This document shows, one piece after another, positions 24,728 through 34,526 of a stretch of 64,000 bases of DNA; the stretch's first letter is position 1; each line of letters begins with the position of its first letter. The DNA is taken from NCBI RefSeq assembly GCF_002556545.1, contig NZ_CP022685.1:8100001-8164000 (forward strand), read 5' to 3'. Source of the stretch: Streptomyces formicae (lineage in GTDB: Bacteria > Actinomycetota > Actinomycetes > Streptomycetales > Streptomycetaceae). The position numbers and the translations under genes were made by a program. The notes under the pieces were generated by a model, which did not search any database, was not told the DNA's origin, and saw only the letters and a program-made list of their open reading frames with translations.

Positions 24728-26122
24728 ATGGCCACCACCGCCCAACCGCCGCGCGCCCTCGTCAGGATCGTCGCCGCGAGCCTCGTCGGCACCACCATCG
24801 AGTGGTACGACTTCTTCCTCTACGGCTCGGCCGCCGCACTCGTCTTCAACACGCTGTTCTTCCCGTCGAGCGACCCCCTCGTCGGCACCCTCCTGTCCTT
24901 CCTCACCTACGCCGTGGGCTTCGCGGCCCGGCCGCTCGGCGGAGTCGTCTTCGGGCACTTCGGCGACCGCGTGGGGCGCAAGAGGCTGCTCGTCATCAGC
25001 CTCCTGATGATGGGTGGCGCCACGTTCGCGATGGGACTCCTCCCCACCCACGCGAGCATCGGCGTCGGCGCTCCCGTCCTGCTCACCGTGTTGCGGCTCG
25101 TACAGGGCTTCGCGCTCGGCGGGGAGTGGGGCGGCGCCGTGCTGCTCGTCTCCGAGCACGGCGGCGACAAGAGCCGGGGGTTCTGGGCCTCCTGGCCGCA
25201 GGCGGGCGCACCGGGCGGGAACCTGCTCGCCACCGGCGTGCTGGCGCTGCTCGCCGCCGTCCAGTCGGACGAGGCGTTCCTCGCCTGGGGGTGGCGCGTG
25301 CCGTTCCTGCTGTCCGGGGTGCTCGTGATGATCGGCCTGTGGATCCGCGTCTCGGTCACCGAGTCACCGGTCTTCCTGGCGGCGCAGCGCAAGGCCGAGG
25401 CGGCCGCCGCCGAGGGCGCCGAGGAGAAGCCGCCCGTGGTCGAGGTGTTCCGCAGGAGCTGGCGCGAGGTGCTCACCGCGATCGGCACCCGCTTCGGCGA
25501 GAACATCTCGTACTACATCCTCACGGCCTTCGTCCTGGTCTACGTCACCGTCCACCTCGAACTCCCCAAGAGCGACGCCCTGAACGCGGTGCTCATCGGC
25601 TCCGCGTTCCACTTCGTCACCATCCCGCTGTGGGGCGCCCTCTCCGACCGCGTCGGGCGCCGCCCGGTGATGCTGATCGGCGCGCTCGGCATGGCGGGCT
25701 GGGCCTTCGCCTTCTTCGCGCTGCTCGACTCCCGTTCCTTCCCCGTCATCACGCTGGCGGTCACCGTCGGACTGCTCTTCCACGGCGCGATGTACGGGCC
25801 GCAGGCCGCGTTCATCTCCGAGCTCTTCGACACCAAGGTGCGCTACTCCGGCGCCTCGATGGGCTCCCAGCTGGCGTCCATCGTCGGCGGCGCCCTCGCG
25901 CCGATCATCGCCGTGGAACTGCTCAAGGACTACGAGTCGGCGCTGCCCGTCGCCCTCTACATGTCCTGCGCGGCCCTCGTCACCGCCGTGACCGTGCGGT
26001 TCGCCAGGGAGACCAGGGGCCGCGACCTGTCCAGGGACGAGGCCGTGGACGGAGCCGGTGCGAGGGGAGCCGACACCGGCTCCTCGGTCGAACGGCAGGG
26101 TTCCGTGCCGCTCGGCGGCTGA
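24728..26122 (+). CDS. MHS-family major facilitator transporter (metabolite:H+ symporter)
   Basis: 464 aa, about 12 membrane helices. TIEWYDFFLYG at the N terminus and GHFGDRVGRKRLLV between helices 2 and 3 are the MHS signatures, and RLVQGFALGGEWGGAVLL is the helix-4/5 loop motif. Family substrates include shikimate, alpha-ketoglutarate, citrate, proline and betaines; none can be chosen from sequence. ATG 24728 with GGAAGTGG upstream. The GAF/PucR regulator follows 50 bp later and may control it. Confidence 0.85.
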   Translation: MATTAQPPRALVRIVAASLVGTTIEWYDFFLYGSAAALVFNTLFFPSSDPLVGTLLSFLTYAVGFAARPLGGVVFGHFGDRVGRKRLLVISLLMMGGATFAMGLLPTHASIGVGAPVLLTVLRLVQGFALGGEWGGAVLLVSEHGGDKSRGFWASWPQAGAPGGNLLATGVLALLAAVQSDEAFLAWGWRVPFLLSGVLVMIGLWIRVSVTESPVFLAAQRKAEAAAAEGAEEKPPVVEVFRRSWREVLTAIGTRFGENISYYILTAFVLVYVTVHLELPKSDALNAVLIGSAFHFVTIPLWGALSDRVGRRPVMLIGALGMAGWAFAFFALLDSRSFPVITLAVTVGLLFHGAMYGPQAAFISELFDTKVRYSGASMGSQLASIVGGALAPIIAVELLKDYESALPVALYMSCAALVTAVTVRFARETRGRDLSRDEAVDGAGARGADTGSSVERQGSVPLGG

Positions 26123-26172
26123 CCGGCACCGCCCCATCGACCGAGGCCACCCGGCCGGGAGACGATCGCTCC

Positions 26173-28077
26173 ATGCTCCCCACCACCCGAGGCACGGACC
26201 ACGCCGAACCCCCGGCCGGCCTGCGCGCGCTGCTCGACCTGCTGGACCGGGGCGCGCCCGCCGAGGAGTTCGCGCGCCCCGCGGCCCGCGCCCGCGAGGC
26301 CGGTGCCACCCCCTCAGAGCTCGCCGCGCTCGGCGAGGCCACCGACGTGGCGCTGCGCGTCCACCGCACCCTGGGCGCGCACCGCCGCCGTGAGGCCGAA
26401 CTCACCGCGCTCTTCGACACCGCGAGCGACCTGGCGGCGCTGCGCGACCCGGACGCCGTGCTCCGCGCCATCGTGCGCCGCGCGAAACTGCTGCTCGGCA
26501 CCGACGTCACGTACCTCTCGCTCAACGACGAGAGCGCGGGCGACACCTACATGCGGGTGACCGACGGCAGTGTCGCCGCCGCCTTCCAGCAGCTGCGGCT
26601 CGGCATGGGGGAGGGGCTCGGCGGTCTCGTCGCGCAGACCGCCCGCCCCTACGTCACCGGCGACTACCAGCAGGACCCCCGCTTCCACCACACCGACGCC
26701 ATCGACGGCGCCGTCCTCCAGGAGGGGCTGCGGGCGATCCTCGGCGTGCCGCTGCGGCTCGGCGCGCGCGTCATCGGGGTGCTCTACGCCGCCGACCGCG
26801 CGGCCCGCGAGTTCGCGACGGAGGAGATCGTGCTGCTCTCCTCGCTCGCCGACCACGCCGCCATCGCCATCGACGGGGCCAGGCTGCTCGAAGAGACCCG
26901 CGCCGCGCTCGTCGACCTCAACGCCGCCAACGAGACGATCCGCGCGCACAGCAGCGCCATGCGCCGCGCCGAGCAGGCCCACGACCAGCTCACCGACCTC
27001 GTGCTGCGCGGCGGCGGCGCGGGCGACGTGGCCGACGGCATCGCCGCCCTGCTCGACGGCGGCGCCCTCATCCACGACGCGGACGGCGTGGAGCTGGCCC
27101 GCACCGCGTCCGGTCCGCTCGCCCCGCCCGCCCAGGCCGTCGCCGCGTCACGGGCCAGCGGCCGCGCGGTCCCGCAGGACGGCACCTGGGTGTGCGCGGT
27201 GCTCGCGGGCCCCGAACTCCTCGGCAGCATCGCCCTGACGGGGCGGGCCGAACTCGCCGAGTCCGACCGGCGGCTCTTCGAGCGCGCGAGCGTCGTGACC
27301 GCGCTCCTGCTCCTGCTGCGCCGGTCGGTGGCCGAGACCGAGGACCGGGTGCGCGGCGAACTCCTCGGCGACCTGCTGTCCACCACCGGCGACCCCTCGG
27401 GCTTCGCGGGCCGGGCCCGCCGACTCGGCGTACGCCTGGAGGGGCCGCTCGCGGTGTTCGTCGCGCACAGCGAGAGCGTGCCACGGCGGCGGCTGCTCGC
27501 CGCCGCGCACCGCACGGCCCGCGCGCACAGCGGGCTCGCCGGGGCGCACCACGACGACGTGGTGCTCGTGACGCCCGCGCAGAGCCCGGGCGCGGCCGTC
27601 CACCCGCTCGCCGCCGACCTCGGCCAGGCCGTCGGTGCCCCGGTCACCGTCGGCGCGGCGGGACCGGTCACGGGCCCCGAAGGGCTGCCCGCCGCGCACG
27701 CAGAGGCCCTGCGCTGCCTGTCCGCGCTGCGTGCCCTCGGCCACACCGGGCGCGGCGCGGCCCTCGCCGACCTCGGCTTCGTCGGCCTGCTCATCGGCGA
27801 ACAGGCCGATCTGGGCGGCTACGTCAGGGCGACCCTCGGCCCCCTCATCGACTACGACGCCGAACGCGGCACCGACCTCGTCCGCACCCTGGAGGCGTAC
27901 TTCGGCAAGGACCGCAGCCTGACCAAGGCCAAGACCGCGCTGCACGTCCACGTGAACACGGTGGTGCAGCGCCTGGAGCGGGTCGCGCGGCTCCTCGGCG
28001 ACGACTGGAACACCCCTGCCCGCACCCTGGAGATCCAACTCGCGCTCAGGCTCCACCGGTTGACGCCGCCGGGGTGA
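26173..28077 (+). CDS. GAF-domain PucR/CdaR-type transcriptional regulator
   Basis: 634 aa. A GAF domain occupies roughly residues 70-240 (DVTYLSLNDESAGDTYMRV, GLRAILGVPL, IGVLYAADR). The C terminus ends in the PucR helix-turn-helix SLTKAKTALHVHVNTVVQRL followed by LEIQLALRLH. ATG at 26173; upstream open frame is shadow of the transporter. Family members sense a metabolite and activate adjacent catabolic or transport genes, which points to the MHS transporter just upstream. Its 3' end overlaps the convergent LysR gene by 32 bp. Confidence 0.84.
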   Translation: MLPTTRGTDHAEPPAGLRALLDLLDRGAPAEEFARPAARAREAGATPSELAALGEATDVALRVHRTLGAHRRREAELTALFDTASDLAALRDPDAVLRAIVRRAKLLLGTDVTYLSLNDESAGDTYMRVTDGSVAAAFQQLRLGMGEGLGGLVAQTARPYVTGDYQQDPRFHHTDAIDGAVLQEGLRAILGVPLRLGARVIGVLYAADRAAREFATEEIVLLSSLADHAAIAIDGARLLEETRAALVDLNAANETIRAHSSAMRRAEQAHDQLTDLVLRGGGAGDVADGIAALLDGGALIHDADGVELARTASGPLAPPAQAVAASRASGRAVPQDGTWVCAVLAGPELLGSIALTGRAELAESDRRLFERASVVTALLLLLRRSVAETEDRVRGELLGDLLSTTGDPSGFAGRARRLGVRLEGPLAVFVAHSESVPRRRLLAAAHRTARAHSGLAGAHHDDVVLVTPAQSPGAAVHPLAADLGQAVGAPVTVGAAGPVTGPEGLPAAHAEALRCLSALRALGHTGRGAALADLGFVGLLIGEQADLGGYVRATLGPLIDYDAERGTDLVRTLEAYFGKDRSLTKAKTALHVHVNTVVQRLERVARLLGDDWNTPARTLEIQLALRLHRLTPPG

Positions 28078-28972
28078 GCTTCTCGCGCAGCCTGTCGAGC
28101 AGGGCGCGGGCCGCCGGGGTCGCGGGCCCGTCCGTCCGCCGGGCCAGCGCGATCCTGCCGCGCGAACGAGGATCCGTGATCTCCAGCGACCGCAGGCCGA
28201 ACGCCGCGGCCTCCGCGTCGGAGATCCCGGGCAGCACGGCCACGCCGAGACCACGCTCCGCGAGCCGCACCAGGACCTCGGGAGCCGCCGCCTCGAAGGC
28301 GATCCGGGGCCTGAACCCGGCTTCCGCGCAGGCCCGGTCGAGGACGCCGCGCACACCGGTGCCGCGCGGCAGGCTGATCAGCGGGCGCTCCGCCAGCTCG
28401 GCCAGGGGCACGTCCGTACGGTCGGCGGGCGCGAGGAGCGGATCGTCGGGCGCCATGACGGCGACCAGCGGCTCGTCGATCACGATGTGCAGACAGATGC
28501 CGGGCGGCGGCTCCTCCGCGCCGACGCCGAGGAGCGCCATGTCCAGCTCGCCCCCGCGCAGCGCGGTCAGCATCCGCTCGGAGGAGTCCTCGGTGAGGGA
28601 GATCTCGACCTGGGGATGCGCGTCGTGGAAGTCGGCGAGCACCGACACCACGTCGAACTCGTGGATGGCGGCGCCCGACACGAGACCGAGCGTGACCTGG
28701 CCGCGCAGCAGCCCCGTGAACTCCTCGGCCGTCCGCCGCGCCCCCTCGACGGCGGCGAGCGCGGCCCGCGCGTACGGCAGCAGCGCCCTGCCCACCTCGG
28801 TGGGCGTCACCTCGCGGCCCGAGCGGTCGAGGAGGCGGTGGCCCAGCTCCCGTTCCAACTGCCGTACCTGCGCGCTCACTCCGGGCTGCGCCAGATGCAG
28901 CCGGGCGGCGGCACGGGTGAAGTTGGCCTCCTCCACCACGGCGACGAAGTACCGCAACTGCCGAAGTTCCAT
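28046..28972 (-). CDS. LysR-family transcriptional regulator
   Basis: 308 aa. N-terminal winged HTH: LRYFVAVVEEANFTRAAARL and QPGVSAQVRQLERELGHRLL; C-terminal periplasmic-binding-like effector domain. Length is standard. Divergent from the DinB-like gene with a 70-bp gap, the usual layout for a LysR protein and its target. Stop overlaps the PucR-type gene by 32 bp tail to tail. Confidence 0.9.
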   Translation of the reverse strand: MELRQLRYFVAVVEEANFTRAAARLHLAQPGVSAQVRQLERELGHRLLDRSGREVTPTEVGRALLPYARAALAAVEGARRTAEEFTGLLRGQVTLGLVSGAAIHEFDVVSVLADFHDAHPQVEISLTEDSSERMLTALRGGELDMALLGVGAEEPPPGICLHIVIDEPLVAVMAPDDPLLAPADRTDVPLAELAERPLISLPRGTGVRGVLDRACAEAGFRPRIAFEAAAPEVLVRLAERGLGVAVLPGISDAEAAAFGLRSLEITDPRSRGRIALARRTDGPATPAARALLDRLREKLTPAASTGGA

Positions 28973-29042
28973 AACCGATGATGCTAGTGGCGAGCACAGA
29001 AGACTCTTGGACTTATCGCCGGACCTTGATCAGCCTGGACGC

Positions 29043-29636
29043 ATGGGTAACGACGACACCGAAGTCAGGGCCGCGATCGCCGCCGAACGCAAGGAACTCG
29101 CCGATCTCTTCGACGGACTGCGCGCCGATCAGTGGGAGGCGCCCTCGCTCTGCGCGGGCTGGCGCGTGCGCGAGGTCGTGGCCCACATGTCCCTGGGCTT
29201 CCGTTACTCCCTGCCCGGCGTCCTCGCCGAGCTCGTCAAGGCGCGCGGCAGCCTGCACCGCATGACCGACCGCCGCGCCCGCGCGGACGCCGCGGCGTTC
29301 ACGACCGCCGAACTCGCCGCCCTGATCAGGGACAACGCCCACCACCCCTGGACGCCCCCGGTCGGCGGCTACGTGAACGCGCTCGGCCACGACGTGGTGC
29401 ACGGGCTCGACGTGACCGCCGCGCTCGGCCTGGACCGCAAGGTCCCCCTCGACCGCGTCCGCGTCCTCCTGGACCAGGTCACGCCCAAGACCCTCAAGTT
29501 CTTCGGCGCCGACGTCACGGGCGTCGCCCTGCACGCCGACGACCTCGACTGGTCCTACGGCACCGGCACGCCCCTGCACGGCTCCGCGCAGGACCTGCTG
29601 CTCCTCACGTACGGCCGAAAGGTCTCCCTGACCTGA
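29043..29636 (+). CDS. DinB-like/maleylpyruvate-isomerase-family protein (putative mycothiol-dependent)
   Basis: 197 aa. SLCAGWRVREVVAHMSLG near residue 40-55 and NALGHDVVHGLDVTAALG around 115-135 contribute His residues in the positions of the metal triad of the MDMPI/DinB fold (TIGR03083-type). Actinobacterial members are thought to transfer mycothiol or act as metal-dependent thiol transferases. Likely target of the divergent LysR regulator. Substrate unknown. Confidence 0.75.
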   Translation: MGNDDTEVRAAIAAERKELADLFDGLRADQWEAPSLCAGWRVREVVAHMSLGFRYSLPGVLAELVKARGSLHRMTDRRARADAAAFTTAELAALIRDNAHHPWTPPVGGYVNALGHDVVHGLDVTAALGLDRKVPLDRVRVLLDQVTPKTLKFFGADVTGVALHADDLDWSYGTGTPLHGSAQDLLLLTYGRKVSLT

Positions 29637-29676
29637 ACTCGGTTCACCGCATGGCCAGTTGTCACATCCGGGCCTG

Positions 29677-29705
29677 TTGGATACGTCATACATGCGACCT
29701 ACGCT
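29677..29705 (+). promoter_or_regulatory. Promoter of the solitary cytochrome b gene
   Basis: TTGGAT (29677-29682), exactly 17 bp, TACGCT (29700-29705). Start of transcription near 29712, then AAAGGGAG as ribosome site before the ATG at 29730. The gene therefore has its own promoter and is not read from an upstream operon. Confidence 0.6.
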
Positions 29706-29729
29706 GGTAGCCGCCTGAAAGGGAGTCGC

Positions 29730-31385
29730 ATGAGCGGACGCATCGAGCGCACCGGGGCACCTGGACCACCCGCGCGGCCGGTCGAGCCCGGCAGAGGCGA
29801 GCGGGTCGCCGACTGGGCGGACGGGCGGCTCGGCATCAACGCCCTCGCCAAGAGCCAGATGCGCAAGATCTTCCCCGACCACTGGTCGTTCATGTTCGGG
29901 GAGATCTGCCTCTACAGCTTCCTGATCCTCATCCTCACCGGGACCTATCTGACTCTCTTCTTCGAGCCGAGCATGGCCGAAGTGACGTACGACGGGCCCT
30001 ATGTGCCGCTCAAGGGCCTGCTCGTCTCCCGGGCGTACGAGTCCACCGTCGACATCAGCATGGAGGTGCGCGGCGGGCTGCTCATCCGGCAGATCCACCA
30101 CTGGGCCGCGGTCGTCTTCGTCGCCGCGATGCTCGTGCACATGATGCGGGTGTTCTTCACCGGGGCCTTCCGCAAGCCGCGCGAGATCAACTGGCTCTTC
30201 GGCTGGACGCTGCTGTTCCTCGGCATCATCACCGGCCTCACCGGCTACTCGCTCCCCGACGACATGCTCTCCGGCACCGGCATCCGCTTCGCGCAGGGCG
30301 CCATCCTCTCCGTCCCCGTCATCGGGACGTACCTCTCCTTCTTCCTGTTCGGCGGGGAGTTCCCGGGGAACGACATCATCGCGCGGCTCTATCCGATCCA
30401 CATCCTGCTGCTGCCCGGCATCATGCTCGGGCTCGTCGTCGCGCACCTGATCCTGGTCTTCTACCACAAGCACACCCAGTTCGCCGGGCCCGGCAGAACC
30501 GAGAAGAACGTGGTCGGTGCGCCGTTCCTGCCCATCTACATCGCCAAGGCGGGCGGCTTCTTCTTCCTCGTCTTCGGCGTGCTCGCGATCATGGGCGCGG
30601 TCGCCTCCATCAACCCGGTCTGGGCGATCGGCCCCTACCGGCCCGACCTGGTCTCCACCGGCGCTCAACCCGACTGGTACCTCGGCTTCTCCGAGGGGCT
30701 GATCCGGGTGATGCCGAGCTGGGAGATCAACGCCTGGGGCCACACCCTCGAACTGGGCGTCTTCATCCCCTTCACCCTCTTCCCGCTGATCCTGCTCGCG
30801 ATCGGCGTCTATCCCTTCATCGAGTCCTGGGTCAAGGGCGACAAGCGGGAGCACCACATCGCGGACCGGCCGCGCAACGCACCGGTGCGCACCGGGCTCG
30901 GCGTCGCCTGGCTCGGGGTGTTCGCCGTGCTGATGGTCGGCGGCGGCAACGACCTGTGGGCGACCCACTTCCACCTCTCCATCAACGCCATCACCTGGTT
31001 CGTACGGATCGGCTTCTTCGTCGTCCCGGTCATCGCGTTCTTCGTGACCCACCGGATCTGCCTCGGACTCCAGCGCAGGGACCGGGACAAGGTGCTGCAC
31101 GGCCGCGAGACGGGCACCATCAAACGGCTGCCGCACGGCGAGTACATCGAGGTCCACGAGGCGCTCTCGCAGGCCGAGTTGTACACGCTGACCGCCCATG
31201 AGCAGCCCCGGCCCTACGAGATAGGGCCCCTGGTCGACGCAAACGGCGTCGCCCGCAAGGTCGGCCGCTCCGACCGGCTGCGGGCCCGTCTGGCCCGCGC
31301 CATGTACGGGCCCAAGGCGCAGGTGCCGAAGGCGACGCCGGAGGAGTACCTCGCGATCCAGCGGGGGGAGGGCGAGCACCACTGA
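29730..31385 (+). CDS. qcrB: Cytochrome bc1 complex cytochrome b subunit, solitary paralogue
   Basis: 551 aa membrane protein. RQIHHWAAVVFVAAMLVHMM and YPIHILLLPGIMLGLVVAHL provide the two His pairs that ligate haems bL and bH. The quinol-site region AQPDWYLGFSEGLIRVMP is the actinobacterial equivalent of PEWY. A long C-terminal extension (after ~410) ends in KATPEEYLAIQ, typical of actinobacterial QcrB. Normally qcrB lies in qcrCAB with cytochrome cc and the Rieske subunit; here neither is adjacent and the gene has its own promoter. It is therefore probably a second copy that would have to borrow partners from the main complex. Confidence 0.9.
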   Translation: MSGRIERTGAPGPPARPVEPGRGERVADWADGRLGINALAKSQMRKIFPDHWSFMFGEICLYSFLILILTGTYLTLFFEPSMAEVTYDGPYVPLKGLLVSRAYESTVDISMEVRGGLLIRQIHHWAAVVFVAAMLVHMMRVFFTGAFRKPREINWLFGWTLLFLGIITGLTGYSLPDDMLSGTGIRFAQGAILSVPVIGTYLSFFLFGGEFPGNDIIARLYPIHILLLPGIMLGLVVAHLILVFYHKHTQFAGPGRTEKNVVGAPFLPIYIAKAGGFFFLVFGVLAIMGAVASINPVWAIGPYRPDLVSTGAQPDWYLGFSEGLIRVMPSWEINAWGHTLELGVFIPFTLFPLILLAIGVYPFIESWVKGDKREHHIADRPRNAPVRTGLGVAWLGVFAVLMVGGGNDLWATHFHLSINAITWFVRIGFFVVPVIAFFVTHRICLGLQRRDRDKVLHGRETGTIKRLPHGEYIEVHEALSQAELYTLTAHEQPRPYEIGPLVDANGVARKVGRSDRLRARLARAMYGPKAQVPKATPEEYLAIQRGEGEHH

Positions 31386-31497
31386 GCCGGGGCGGCGGAG
31401 TCCCGGCGGGCGGCCGGGGCCGCGGAGTCGCGGCGGGTGGTGCGCGGCGGGGTCCGGCCGCCGGTTTCGGGATCAACTCGGTTAGCCTCACGGAGTG

Positions 31498-32352
31498 ATG
31501 GCATCCGACAAGACCCCGAAGCTGCTCGCGATCAGTGACCTGCACGTGGCCTATCAGGACAACAGGGACTACGTCGAGTCCCTGCGGCCCGAAACCGACG
31601 AGGACTGGCTGATAGTCGCCGGTGACGTGGCCGAGCGCATGGCCGACATCGAATGGGCGCTGCGCACGCTCACCGAGCGGTTCGCCAAGGTGGTGTGGTC
31701 GCCGGGCAACCACGAGCTGTGGACCCCCAAGGACGATCCGGTCCAGTTGCGCGGCGAGGCGCGCTACCAGCATCTCGTCCAGCTCTGCCGGTCGTTGGGG
31801 GCGGTCACCCCCGAGGACCCGTATCCCGTGTGGCGCGGCGCCGGGGGACCGGTCACGGTGGCGCCGCTGTTCCTGCTCTACGACTACTCCTTCCGGCCCG
31901 AGGGCACGCACACCAAGGAGCAGGCGCTCAAGGCCGCCCACGAGGCGGGCGTCGTCTGCACCGACGAGTACTTCCTGCACCCCGACCCGTTCGCGACCCG
32001 GGACGACTGGTCACGGGCCCGCGTCGAACTCACCGAGAAGCGGCTCGCCGGACGCACCCCCGGCCTGCCCACCATCCTCATCAACCACTGGCCGCTCCTT
32101 CGCGAGCCCACCCGGATCCTGCGCTACCCCGAGTTCGCCCTGTGGTGCGGCACCGAACTGACCGCCGACTGGCACCTGAAGTACGACGCCGAGGCCGTCG
32201 TCTACGGCCATCTGCACATCCCGCGCACCACCTGGCACGACGGCGTGCGCCACGTCGAGGCGTCCGTCGGCTATCCGCGCGAGTGGCGCAGGGACTTCCA
32301 CCCCGACCCGCACCTGCGGCAGATCCTGCCGGCGCCGGAAGAGAAGAGCTGA
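31498..32352 (+). CDS. Calcineurin-like metallophosphoesterase
   Basis: 284 aa. Metal-binding motifs in order: SDLHVAY (DxH), VAGDVAE (GDxx), SPGNHELW (GNHE), NHWPL and YGHLHIPRT (GHxH), all present and well spaced. Substrate unknown; members act on phosphodiesters or phosphoproteins. GTG 31495 and ATG 31498 are adjacent candidates. TAGCCT at 31483-31488 could be a -10 box, implying an almost leaderless transcript. Stop abuts that of the convergent RCK protein. Confidence 0.86.
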   Translation: MASDKTPKLLAISDLHVAYQDNRDYVESLRPETDEDWLIVAGDVAERMADIEWALRTLTERFAKVVWSPGNHELWTPKDDPVQLRGEARYQHLVQLCRSLGAVTPEDPYPVWRGAGGPVTVAPLFLLYDYSFRPEGTHTKEQALKAAHEAGVVCTDEYFLHPDPFATRDDWSRARVELTEKRLAGRTPGLPTILINHWPLLREPTRILRYPEFALWCGTELTADWHLKYDAEAVVYGHLHIPRTTWHDGVRHVEASVGYPREWRRDFHPDPHLRQILPAPEEKS

Positions 32353-34272
32353 TCAGGAGGGTGTCGGCAGCGGCCTGCGGGCGAGGAGTTCGGCCAGGCC
32401 CTGCCGGGTGGCGGCCAGGACGACGCGGTCGGTCGGCCGCAGCTCGTACTCCGGATCGAGCTCCCACTCCAGGCCCGACGAGCGCTCCAGGGCGACCACC
32501 CGCCACGCCCCGGGCCGGAACACCCCCGCGACGGTCCGGCCCGCGAGCCGCGGCTGCTGCTCGACGTCGAGCACGGCGAAGAGCAGCACCGAGCGCTCCA
32601 CGGGCAGCGCACCGAGGATCTGGCGGCCCATCATCGCCCCGGCGAACGCGGGCGCGGCGAGCGCGGACACGCTGCGGCTGCGGGTGAGGGCGCCCGGGTG
32701 CGCGGCCCGCAGGGTGCGGTAGACGGCGGTGGCGAACTCGTCGTCGTACAGCCGCAGCGCCACCCGCAGATCGGGCTTGACCGCCCGCGCGTACAGGGCC
32801 GCCTCGAGGTTGATGGTGTCCGCGCTGGTGAGCGCGAGCAGGGCGTGCGCGCGATGGATCTTGGCCGCCTCCAGGACGCCCTCCTCCGTCACGTCACCGA
32901 TCACCGTGGGCACGCGCAGCCGCCGCGCCAGCGAGACGCCGCGCGCTTCCGGATCGGCCTCCACGCACACCACGGGGATGTCCAGCTCGCGCAGCCGGGC
33001 GAGGACGCGGGTGCCGATCTTGCCGAGCCCGAGCAGGACGACGTGTCCGGAGAGGCCGCGCGGCGGACGGCGCAGCGAGGAGGCGGTGCGGAAGGTGCCG
33101 AGCGTCTCGAGGACGGCGGCGAACAGGATCGGCAGGAGCAGCAGACCGACGAGTCCGGCCAGGAGCTGGAGGATCTGCCGACTGGCGGGCCCCTCGGTCG
33201 CCGGGTCGTTGATCGAGAAGAGGTCCAGGAGCGTCAGGTACGTCGCGTGCAGCGGGCTGGTGTTCGCGGTGGTGACGATCGAGGCGATCGCCATGCCGAG
33301 GACCGCCGCGGCGAATCCGGCCAGCGACCAGCGAAGGCGCCGTGAGAAGAGTTGGCGCAGCGGTACGCCGCGTCCCGCGAGGAACCCCGGCGGCGGCGTG
33401 CTCCCGGAGTACGACACGGCCTCCAGGACCAGCGCGCCACGGCCCGGCGCCGCGGCCACGGCGTCGTCGTCGGGCAGCAGCACCGGCCCCGCTTCGCCGC
33501 CCGCGCGGTCCGAACCCTCGGAGCCCGCCGGGTCGTTGGCGGTCGAGGAGAGCAGGGCGAGGGTCGCGAGGCCGCGCGGCGCCACCGCGCCGATCGCGGG
33601 CGGCGTGCGTTCCACGGCGCGAAGGAGCAGCCCGTCGGCGTACACGACCTTGCTGGTCCCCGCGACGGCGGTGGCCGCGAGCGCGGGCGCCGCGGTGTCG
33701 GCGTCGGACAGGACGGTGACGCCGGAGGCGGCGGAGGCCAGACCGGCGACGGCGGCCGCCTGGTCGAGCAGGTCCTCCAGGTGCTGCCCGAGCTTGCGGT
33801 TGTAGAGCCGGATCACCAGGCGCAGACAGGGGTTGAGCCGCCGCGCGGCGAGCGCCGTACGGATGTTGGTCTCGTCGTCGTCATGCATGAGCGCGAGCGC
33901 GGCGGCGCCCGGAACGCCCGCGTCGACCAGGACGTCGTCGGTGAGTTCGACCGCTTCGACGGTCCGGGGCACGCCACCCTCGCCGTCCCCGTTCCCCTGG
34001 CCGCCTGCGCCCGGCGCGCTGCCGTTGCCGTTCCCCGTGGTGCGCGAGACCGCAGCGGTGATGCGCCCGAGCAGCGCGGTGGCCCGCCCCGTGGCCTGGG
34101 CCCGCTCGCCCCGCCCCGCGGGCGGTACGACGAGCGTCACCTGCTCGCCGTAGACACCGCGCAGTTCGGCGGCGAGCCGGTGGGCGAGGGCGTTGTCCCC
34201 GCCGCACACGATCATGTGACCGGTGGCGGGGGACGGCTGGCGCTGTGGGGGAAGCGATGATGCGTACGACAC
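32353..34272 (-). CDS. Two-RCK potassium-channel-like/TrkA-N membrane protein
   Basis: 639 aa. An N-terminal Rossmann RCK domain begins at HMIVCGGDNALAHRLAAEL, interrupted by a Gly/Asn/Ser-rich loop. Two hydrophobic segments (LRWSLAGFAAAVLGMAIASI and QILQLLAGLVGLLLLPILFA) flank a short pore-like stretch, and a second complete RCK domain starts at VVLLGLGKIGTRVLARLREL with GDVTEEGVLEAAKI. A C-terminal TrkA-C-like part follows. The order resembles CASTOR/POLLUX-type ion channels in bacteria. Ion and gating ligand unknown. GTG start at 34272 lacks a clear ribosome site, so the N terminus is less certain. Confidence 0.78.
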   Translation of the reverse strand: MSYASSLPPQRQPSPATGHMIVCGGDNALAHRLAAELRGVYGEQVTLVVPPAGRGERAQATGRATALLGRITAAVSRTTGNGNGSAPGAGGQGNGDGEGGVPRTVEAVELTDDVLVDAGVPGAAALALMHDDDETNIRTALAARRLNPCLRLVIRLYNRKLGQHLEDLLDQAAAVAGLASAASGVTVLSDADTAAPALAATAVAGTSKVVYADGLLLRAVERTPPAIGAVAPRGLATLALLSSTANDPAGSEGSDRAGGEAGPVLLPDDDAVAAAPGRGALVLEAVSYSGSTPPPGFLAGRGVPLRQLFSRRLRWSLAGFAAAVLGMAIASIVTTANTSPLHATYLTLLDLFSINDPATEGPASRQILQLLAGLVGLLLLPILFAAVLETLGTFRTASSLRRPPRGLSGHVVLLGLGKIGTRVLARLRELDIPVVCVEADPEARGVSLARRLRVPTVIGDVTEEGVLEAAKIHRAHALLALTSADTINLEAALYARAVKPDLRVALRLYDDEFATAVYRTLRAAHPGALTRSRSVSALAAPAFAGAMMGRQILGALPVERSVLLFAVLDVEQQPRLAGRTVAGVFRPGAWRVVALERSSGLEWELDPEYELRPTDRVVLAATRQGLAELLARRPLPTPS

Positions 34273-34399
34273 ACGGAGAAGAGTGCCTCAACGCGCCGCG
34301 CGGTTCCCCGCGGCGCACGGGTGCGTACCTGTCAACGCCTCGTACCGCTGCCCGAATTGGTCCCCTTATCGATGCCGATGGGGTGCTCTGACACGCCTC

Positions 34400-34421
34400 G
34401 GAACAAGGGTTCCACAACCAC
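34400..34421. promoter_or_regulatory. Inverted repeat in the locus-A promoter region
   Basis: GGAAC (34400-34404) and GTTCC (34409-34413) pair; the right side continues GGTTCCACAACCAC (34408-34421). Upstream of locus B, GGTTCCCAACCAC occurs inside the 48021-48051 palindrome. The shared wording may reflect a common regulator. Distance to the radical SAM ATG is about 105 bp. Confidence 0.35.
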
Positions 34422-34526
34422 GTACATACCGGCGGACAAGCCGACTCGGCGAGGCTCGGGAGCCAGGACGTCAGGTCCGGCCGGTTCGCGGAGCGGACGG
34501 CCCCGGCGCTGCGAGGAGGCGGTCCC

